From assembly GCF_040183065.1 (NCBI RefSeq), contig NC_091128.1:175018668-175082667 (forward strand): a stretch of 64,000 nucleotides of DNA, read 5' to 3'. This DNA comes from Periplaneta americana (taxonomy: Eukaryota > Arthropoda > Insecta > Blattodea > Blattidae). A program made the translations under genes and the position numbers. Below are positions 57,891-64,000 of the stretch, piece after piece. Position 1 is the stretch's first letter. Each line of letters begins with the position of its first letter. The notes under the pieces were generated by a model. The model did not search any database. It was not told where the DNA came from and saw nothing but the letters and a program-made list of their open reading frames with translations.

Positions 57891-59865
57891 AGTTTAAACT
57901 GCAACAAGGTGCAAAAAGTGGTGGTGAATGTTACCCTTTCCCGTGTTCAGCGATATTTTCGCTCACTCATCTCATTGCAATCTGACGCTCAGCACACAGT
58001 ATCCTGTTTCTGGACCCATACAGATGTTGATCTTTTGGGCACCATCCATGGATTAGTGTTCAGTGCTTGCAACAAGTTTCAAAGGTTATTGGATAGATGG
58101 CATTTCTGGGGTTGCGAGTTTCAAACAGATATTTAAATACATGCGGTAAGATATTATTATAACAGTGTTGTTGTGTATAATCGTGAATAAAAGATTAATA
58201 TATTGTGGTAGAGAACGAGAACATACATTCTACAGGACGTTGTACATAGAAAAGTTATTTTATAACTTGTCTCAACTTATTACATGAGAGTAGACAGGTA
58301 AATTATAAATAATATGCCTGTTGGTCGGTTTTAACCTTAATTTGAATGCTTTTTATAGTAGTGTTTTATTGTATAATGTGGTAGGTTGAATGATATCTAA
58401 TTGGTGAAAGGTTTAAAAATCTAAGTGGAAAGTAGCAGTGATGTTCAGTTTATATGACATTTCATCTGACATTATGTCTGAGAATTGTAAGATGTGTAAG
58501 CAATGTTGTGGGAGATAGAGACTAATGAATTTGAATATGATTTTGCATTCCTTAGATAAATTACCCTTTGTTATTAATGCAGTAACATTGTGGTCATTCG
58601 TATATAGACTACTGGAGTAAAGTTTGAATTGTATAGAATGTGTAAATATTAGCTGTAAGAGACATGAAAATTATTCGGATGTTAAGCTCATTTTGTAGTG
58701 ATCGGCATGTTGTATTTCTGTACTGTCTTGTTCATATATACATTAGAACGCATAGTTTACTTTGACAGTTTTACTGATATTGCGTGAGACTGAAAAATGT
58801 CATACATGTTACTACATTTCATTGAAAGAACTGAATTGATACATTATGATGGGCATTTTGATTTTGGTTGTGTAGGCCTAAGCATATTTATTTTAATTAA
58901 AATGAAAATGTCTAGAATTATATTAACATTAAAAAGGAATTAATTAAGCGTAATATTCCTAACATTAACATTCCAAGAAGATAGCAATTTTGATATGTTT
59001 TCATCTGTGCTAACTCTTCGAAAACAAACTCATTCCTGTTTAACATACAGTTACCGGTACATTTTATAACAAATCACATCTCCGAAAAGCCTAGTTTTCC
59101 TAGATTCTTTTCCTGGGAGTAAGTAGAAATTCCTCTGGAAGCAATACAAGACAAAACTTGCTGGAAATCAGAATTTATTGGGTCTTGTACTAGTACAGAG
59201 TAAATAATCGCTAAGCTCTAGAATACAGGTACCTAAGAAATTTTTTGTAGTATTAGTGACCATACCATGTCGAGCCTCCAACCAAAGGAGAGGGAACAAG
59301 TGAAGTTAAGTAAAGATGGCAGCTGGTATGCAATGTATTCTGAAGAATTATCCCTGGACCAAAGACTTTGGCTTATTTTAGTAGATGTTACGAAATATGA
59401 AGCTAAAATGATTAATGTGTTTAAGCAGCGAATGAAGACAAGTTTTTTTCCCCACTGGGCCAAAAAACACTCACTTTTTCTTGCAAAAAAAAAAGTGATG
59501 GACAAATAATATTTTTCTTGGGATGATTGTATTGCATAAATTTCTTTGTGCAGTTGGCTTCCAAATAGTTATTGTCATCTGAAACATACGTTATCACTCA
59601 CATGCCCATTTTCCGAACATGTCGGTGTAAGAGACAGGAAGAATGTATAGTGTATAGGTGGAACGTAGGCTACTCCAGGAGAGACAAGATGTCAGCAACT
59701 TTGTTCTTTTTCGACTGGTCAGGGTCCGTCATATTTTAGCTGAAATGCAGGAATTGAGTTCTGCCTTCCACGTTTTCAGAGATTAAGTTCATGCCAGACA
59801 TCATTACGAACTGTGTGACTAATAAATACTGATGACAGATTTTCTGATGTGACCTTCAGCAGACA
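57891..59865. other. Intergenic, nothing recognised
   Basis: Includes an 80-codon ORF at 59267-59509 (+) and an 87-codon ORF at 57873-58136 (+), neither with a recognisable domain. 57890-58130 has higher GC than its surroundings and may be an unassigned TE piece. Confidence 0.35.
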
Positions 59866-59877
59866 TACATCCCTTAG

Positions 59878-60112
59878 GTCCACACCTGTGGAGTAACGGT
59901 CAGCGCATCTGGCTGCGAAACCAGGTGGCCCGGGTTCGAATCCCGGTCGGGGCAAGTTATCTGGTTGAGGTTTTTTCCGAGGTTTTCCCTCAACCCAATA
60001 CGAGCAAATGCTGGGTAACTTTCGGTGTTGGACCCCTTCATATCATTCAGACGCTAAATAACCTAGATGTTGATACAGCGTCGTAAAATAACCCAATAAA
60101 ATAAAAATAAAA
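59878..60112 (+). mobile_element. Complete SINE (family D) with 12-bp target duplication
   Basis: The direct repeat tacatcccttag is at 59866-59877 and 60113-60124. The head has an A-box-like agtaacggtcagcgcatctg and the B box GGTTCGAATCC. The body contains ggttgaggttttttccgagg and agcaaatgctgggtaacttt, and the tail is cccaataaaataaaaataaaa. A tail fragment of the same family is at 31395-31530. Confidence 0.9.
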
Positions 60113-60290
60113 TACATCCCTTAGCTTGACAGAAGGCCACTGGGAGAAGCCTCGAAGTAGATGGAAAGATGAAATTAAGAAGGAATGCATGGAAATAGGA
60201 ATTACCAACTGGGAGGAACTAGCAAAAGACAGAACAGAGTGGAAGCCTTTTGTGAAATCGACATGGAGTCGACATGCTCCGTAATGTCCT
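60113..60290 (+). mobile_element. LINE pol C-terminal tail with (ATTG)n end
   Basis: The plus frame gives EKPRSRWKDEIKKECMEIGI, then NWEELAKDRTEWKPFVKSTW and a stop, followed by tttgattgattgatttt. It is the standard tail of insect LINE pol (RW.DEI....IG..NWE.LA.DR..W). The SINE at 59878 is inserted just upstream. Confidence 0.7.
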
Positions 60291-60379
60291 TTGATTGATT
60301 GATTTTAATTGAAGTAGCAAGTGTCAACAAGATAGCTTTAAATGTGTATATTGAGGTATTCTTTCCAGATAAATTAATT

Positions 60380-61041
60380 CTGTGGCCGGGAGGAAAAAGG
60401 CCTTAAGTCAATGAGATTTTCAGATATTCTGAAAGCGGAAACAGTTCTCTACAATCTGGTAAAATGGCTAAAGTCAAATAAGACTCCTGACTGGATTTAT
60501 AGAGCGTTACCAAATGTCCTAAGTGCTTTTTGAATCGAGCACACACAGAATAAAGGCCTTAAGAATATTTAATACTTTATTCCTTACAGACCATCACAGG
60601 TTTACTTTCCATGCTTCCCTATTAAAAAGGTCTAACTTGTATTTTAGCCATTTTATCACATACTGATGTCCTTTCCTTTTAATTCTTTAAGCACCAGGGT
60701 AAATAGTCCTATAATTGTTTAAGACCCATTTTGCATTTCTAATAATTTACATTTCTCATTTATTTTGACATGAAAAAGGTCTTATGTTTAAATAGTCCCG
60801 TTTACTCAGTTTGGGTTCTAGTCTTAAAAGGGCTTAAGTGCGGCTATTTTTGGAAATAACCAAGAAAATTGTTAAATGAGCAACAGTACCTATTTTAGAA
60901 GAAATATAAACAAATAATATCCAGGAAAAAACCTCTTAACTTAATTAAAAAACTCTGTAATTGGTACCAATTTTAATCTTTCTACTGCTCTCCTGAAAAG
61001 TATAAAATTTTTGCTTAAGACCTTTTTCCTCCCGGCCACAG
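60380..61041. mobile_element. MITE, 662 bp, with CTGTGGCCGGGAGG ends
   Basis: Inverted ends CTGTGGCCGGGAGGAAAAAG and gcctTTTTCCTCCCGGCCACAG-type continue inward to ggycttaag and outward to aatt. The inner word aaaaggycttaag, or close variants, recurs at about 60396, 60553, 60775, 60829 and, inverted, 61013. No coding capacity. The flanking aatt on both sides is part of a palindrome, so the target duplication is ambiguous. Confidence 0.75.
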
Positions 61042-61278
61042 AATTACGTATGTATAAAAATGCCATGGAAACATTCAGATAGTTTTTTTTTTTATCTCAA
61101 AACTGTACTGAAGTGACTGAGGTCCTTTCTGCAATCATCAATTCAATTAATTTCTTTACTGCCATCTTAAAATTTTATTTGTGTACGTATTTGTGGTGGT
61201 ATGGAAGGGATAGTCTTAACTCCACCATAATAAATAAATAAGTTAATAAATAATAAATGTTTGGTCTGGATGTTGCAG
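61042..61278. other. Intergenic or intron
   Basis: AT-rich, ending in a splice-acceptor-like ggatgttgcag. Confidence 0.35.
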
Positions 61279-61526
61279 GTCTATTCTGCCTGTGGAACAC
61301 AATTGTGAAGGAATGGACCACGGCCAGTGCTTGTGCTAAGTGGACTCCTGTGCGTAGATTTGTGCAATTCGAACCCAAGTGCTTCAGAATGGAAGAAAGG
61401 GGACTTGTGACAAGTGCTTGGACTCAGTGCGAACCCAAACAGAAGGACGATGATTCCATCGTTGTAATGAAACTCTCGTACTCCGATGTTGAGGATCATG
61501 CAGTGGACGAAGACGACTCGACTGTG
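61279..61526 (+). CDS. Weak candidate exon of an unknown gene
   Basis: Bounded by gttgcag and a strong GTGAGT donor, with one open frame (83 codons: LFCLWNTIVKEWTTASACAK, then PVRRFVQFEPKCFRMEERG and an acidic SYSDVEDHAVDEDDSTV). No domain was recognised. GC is higher than in the flanks. It could be an exon of a gene running out of the window, or chance. Confidence 0.3.
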
Positions 61527-61792
61527 GTGAGTTACAAAACAGTTCACTTGAGTGCAGCATTGTATATTGTTTGCTGTCATGATGATGTGTATAACGTTGT
61601 GTTGCTTTTCACTAACTGGTGATGAAAATTTTCCGGAAAATTAGGCTTTTTTATCAACTTATTGATTTTTCCAAGTTTCATAATTGAGATATTCTCTGGT
61701 TAAGTGCAGAATCTCGAATTTGATATACAGAGCATTAAACATTTCAGAGCTGATATAGCAGCATTGTACAGAATGGCATTCAAATGTTTCTA

Positions 61793-63631
61793 GACTAGAC
61801 GGCATTTCGGAAGGCGGTCAGCTGCTACATGTGCCGTAGCAATTCTGGTATGTGACGTCACAAGCTTGTACAGTAGAACCATTCAGAATCAGTCTATAAC
61901 AAGTACGTCCAGAGTTCGTTTGTTTGTTTCAATACATTGAATAAGTAAAACTAACATTTACTGTGTATGTAAGATAAATAAATGGAAGAAGAGACTGTAA
62001 AAAGACAAGTATTGCACAGGCAGGCACGGATAATAATGTTTAAGGTGTACTGTTAATGCAAGTTATCTTGAACCTTCTGAGTGGGGACAGAGGGGCAGAG
62101 GGAAGGAAGCGCGTAACGCGGGTGGAGCCAACTGAGTTGTTTGCGCATGCTCTGCAGCATAATCTCTTGTCAAGAAACATAGAACTATTTCCTTCACTGC
62201 GTACCAGTAGTGTTACCATGGAGCAGCAACCACAGGGTAGTAATTATGGTGAAATCACACCACTGCGGAGAAAAAGTAGCGCTGTTATCCATAGCGGAGA
62301 AAGAGAAATTATCGCAAATATAATTAAATGTTGCGAGGAGGAAAAATTAAACAAATATTTGCTGGAACCTCTTGATAAGGAATATGAGAGAGCGGCTAAA
62401 TACTCTGGCAAAAGTATTAGTTCCGTGAAGAGAATTAAAAATAATATTGAATTACAACCGAATGAACCTCACACTACTCGGGAAAGAATAGATATGTAAT
62501 GTTTAGAAATTATTGCTATAATAGTTATGTACAATAGTGTGTGTACTGTGAACGACATAATGAATTACTGTTGTAAGTTATTATTTTCTTATAGTTCTAC
62601 TAAACATATTATTTCATTCCAGAATTAGGACTTGTGTAAAGTTGAAGTGGACGACTTCGATCAACACGTTATTCGGGATACAATCGAAGAATTCTATCGT
62701 GTTCAGAAAGTAGTACATAGTCTACGATTAAGAAGATAATTCCGAATGGATGATGCCATTGGCGAAATAATTAATTTTGGAACAAGCGATGATGGCAGCA
62801 ATGATAGGGATATGGATTGTGTATAATTGTAAATTAATGTAAATTCAAATAATAGGCCTGTAAAATGTTGTTATAAGAATATGTACATATTAGCTGAAGG
62901 TGTAAGTCATGCAGGCCTATATAATGTATAGAAGTAGCTGTAGTAACTCCTCCATTGCCGGTCCTCAGCCCGGATGAGAGAGGAGTGTACACACGATTAT
63001 ATTTAAATACTTACTCATTACAGGTTAATTAAAGCTTGCTACGAAACTATGTTCTCCTCTCAAAACCGGAGTATCGATAGAAGATGATGTCTGTATTGAA
63101 CCAAGTTCTTTTATAGTAGAGAGCCGTAAGGTAAAAGAACCAACGTTTTCTGAAAAGAGTCACGTTACCCGAGGGAGGGGCATCCTTGCCGTGCCGTTAC
63201 GTTGATGAGTACACGCCGTACCGAGCAGTTCCAAAGACAGACTTAGGGGATGTAAGGTTCAAGATAACTTGCAATGACAGTATAATTATTTTAAAAACGT
63301 TGACGAGCAGAATGCTGGTGGCCATATTGATGCTGACTGCAATGTTGCCAACGCGCAAGAAACGACTGTAGAAGCATGTGGTGTGGGATTGAGAACCGTG
63401 CAAAGAATATTGTTAGTGAAGGAAAGAGGGTTTGTTTGGTGTCATGTTTACAGTAATCAATGGCTAAGGTCATTATTGTCTTTTGATAATTTAAATTCTC
63501 TCCTGCGCTATTTGTATTGCACGTGCTCGTGAAGTACGATGTGGCAATGTTGTACGCTGCCTTGCTCTCTCTATCTGTCTCTCTCGACGCAAACGCTAGC
63601 AGACTACCGCCTTCCGAATTGCTGTCGACTC
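61793..63631 (+). mobile_element. TIR element with transposase-type N-terminal ORF, interrupted by IS630-like copy B
   Basis: TA at 61791-61792 and 63632-63633. Inverted ends share attcggaaggcggt: left at about 61803, right at about 63608 on the minus strand. Without the nested copy B it is about 606 bp. From an ATG at 61982 the frame reads MEEETVKRQVLHRQARIIMF, passes the copy B insertion, and continues with YNYFKNVDEQNAGG, ETTVEACGVGLRTVQRILL. This is a helix-turn-helix start as in IS630/Tc1-type transposases. No catalytic domain follows. Confidence 0.65.
62050..63280 (+). mobile_element. IS630/Tc1-like element, copy B, 1231 bp
   Basis: TA at 62048-62049 and 63281-63282. Ends CTGTTAATGCAAGTTATCTT and, minus strand, CTGTCATTGCAAGTTATCTT. 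Nearly identical to copy A over its whole length. The ORF 62218-62499 is open for 93 codons (MEQQPQGSNYGEI, then REIIANIIKCCEEEKLNKYL, YSGKSISSVKRIKNN). The downstream block VEVDDFDQHVIRDTIEEFYR is at about 62645-62704. Catalytic residues are missing, so movement must have depended on a partner transposase. Confidence 0.85.
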
Positions 63632-63766
63632 TAGAGGGTGCTGTGTTTGTTGGTGGGAAATAATATATTGTCAGGAGGGAGATATGTTATTAAGAATTCA
63701 ATATATATGCTGGAAATGGAAAAGCGACGTAATGTATGTTAAGTTGTCATTTCAGGCAACACCTGA

Positions 63767-63945
63767 ATTTTTCCACCTCTTCAAAGGATAAATTTCCAAT
63801 TTTTATATTTCCATTTCGTACTATGTTCTGGTCACGAGACATAATCGTATACTTTGTCTAGGTATTATAATGGATTTTAAATTGACATGGGAGCCTCAGG
63901 TCGATTTTGTTTGCTCTAGGCTTTACGCACAGTACTGTTTATCTA
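63767..63945. mobile_element. Two joined LINE scraps
   Basis: 63767-63862 (minus) matches 44377-44480 (tttttccacctcttc, tttccatttcgta, tcacgagacataatc), an internal piece of that LINE. 63862-63945 (plus) reads GIIMDFKLTWEPQVDFVCSR, which resembles the L(G)..+D..L.W..h+..+ block of another LINE reverse transcriptase. Confidence 0.6.
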
Positions 63946-64000
63946 TTCGAGTAACTCAGTTAGTAGAGCAGCTGGCTACGGACTAGAAGGTCTGGGGTTT
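63946..64000 (+). mobile_element. SINE head, cut by the window end
   Basis: gtaactcagttagtagagca (A box) followed by ctggctacggactagaaggt and ctggggttt, the start of a B box. tRNA-derived head of a SINE that continues beyond the window. Confidence 0.6.

Noticed and set aside
59267-59509. 80-codon ORF starting MSSLQPKERE
   Set aside because: No domain, no splice context and a mirrored open frame on the other strand; length is within chance for this composition.
1-64000. CRISPR arrays, operons, ribosome binding sites, rRNA genes
   Set aside because: The sequence is eukaryotic with spliced genes and TE-rich introns; none of these was seen.

Overview
This window is insect nuclear DNA: intron-containing protein genes in an AT-rich background that is very heavily loaded with transposable elements (TEs). 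The mix (R2-like, jockey/CR1-type and other LINE fragments, tRNA-derived SINEs, mariner, Tc1, IS630-like, pogo, hAT, P/THAP9-like, PIF/Harbinger-like and Mutator-like DNA elements, many microsatellites) and the large TE-filled introns suggest a big-genome hemimetabolous insect, for example a cockroach or relative. That taxonomic guess is inference; nothing in the window fixes the species.

Host genes. (1) 1222-4582, + strand: the 3' exons of a TUT1/Star-PAP-type nucleotidyltransferase (terminal uridylyl/poly(A) polymerase); its 5' exons lie upstream of the window. A complete-length mariner copy sits in one of its introns, 19 nt after the 5' splice site. (2) 20670-34232, + strand: a five-exon gene whose splice phases all agree. 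It encodes a roughly 1393-residue, very Arg/Ser-rich then Pro-rich protein that I cannot name. (3) 61279-61526: one weak candidate exon.

Layout. 1-790: end of an R2-like retrotransposon. 1.2-4.6 kb: TUT1-like gene. 4.6-7.8 kb: AT-rich flank. 7.8-12.5 kb: R2-like and LINE fragments interrupted by a 2.8-kb hAT with an 8-bp target duplication, then a decayed mariner. 12.8-16.2 kb: pogo-like end, a 1.9-kb terminal-inverted-repeat (TIR) element with 8-bp target duplication and a short relative, and a foldback MITE. 17.6-19.8 kb: SINEs, LINE, microsatellites. 20.6-34.2 kb: the RS-rich gene, whose introns hold a second foldback MITE, a PIF/Harbinger-like MITE and a cluster of tRNA-like modules. 35.6-36.3 kb: minisatellite. 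37-41 kb: LINE, tRNA-like modules, a Tc1 element, SINE. 43-45 kb: mariner/IS630 and LINE remnants.

The most striking part is 45.66-52.3 kb. A single fossil P-element-type transposase (THAP domain at the start, RNase-H-like core, conserved C-terminal block) is broken into pieces by a hAT element, a palindromic Tc1 derivative, a Mutator-like element with 9-bp target duplication, and a LINE 3' end that itself carries another hAT. At 54.0 and 62.0 kb there are two nearly identical 1.23-kb IS630/Tc1-like elements. The second is inserted into the reading frame of another, shorter TIR element. 56.7-57.9 kb is a reverse-transcriptase fragment open over about 290 codons. 59-61 kb holds a SINE inside a LINE tail and a MITE with repeated internal motifs. 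The window ends inside a SINE.
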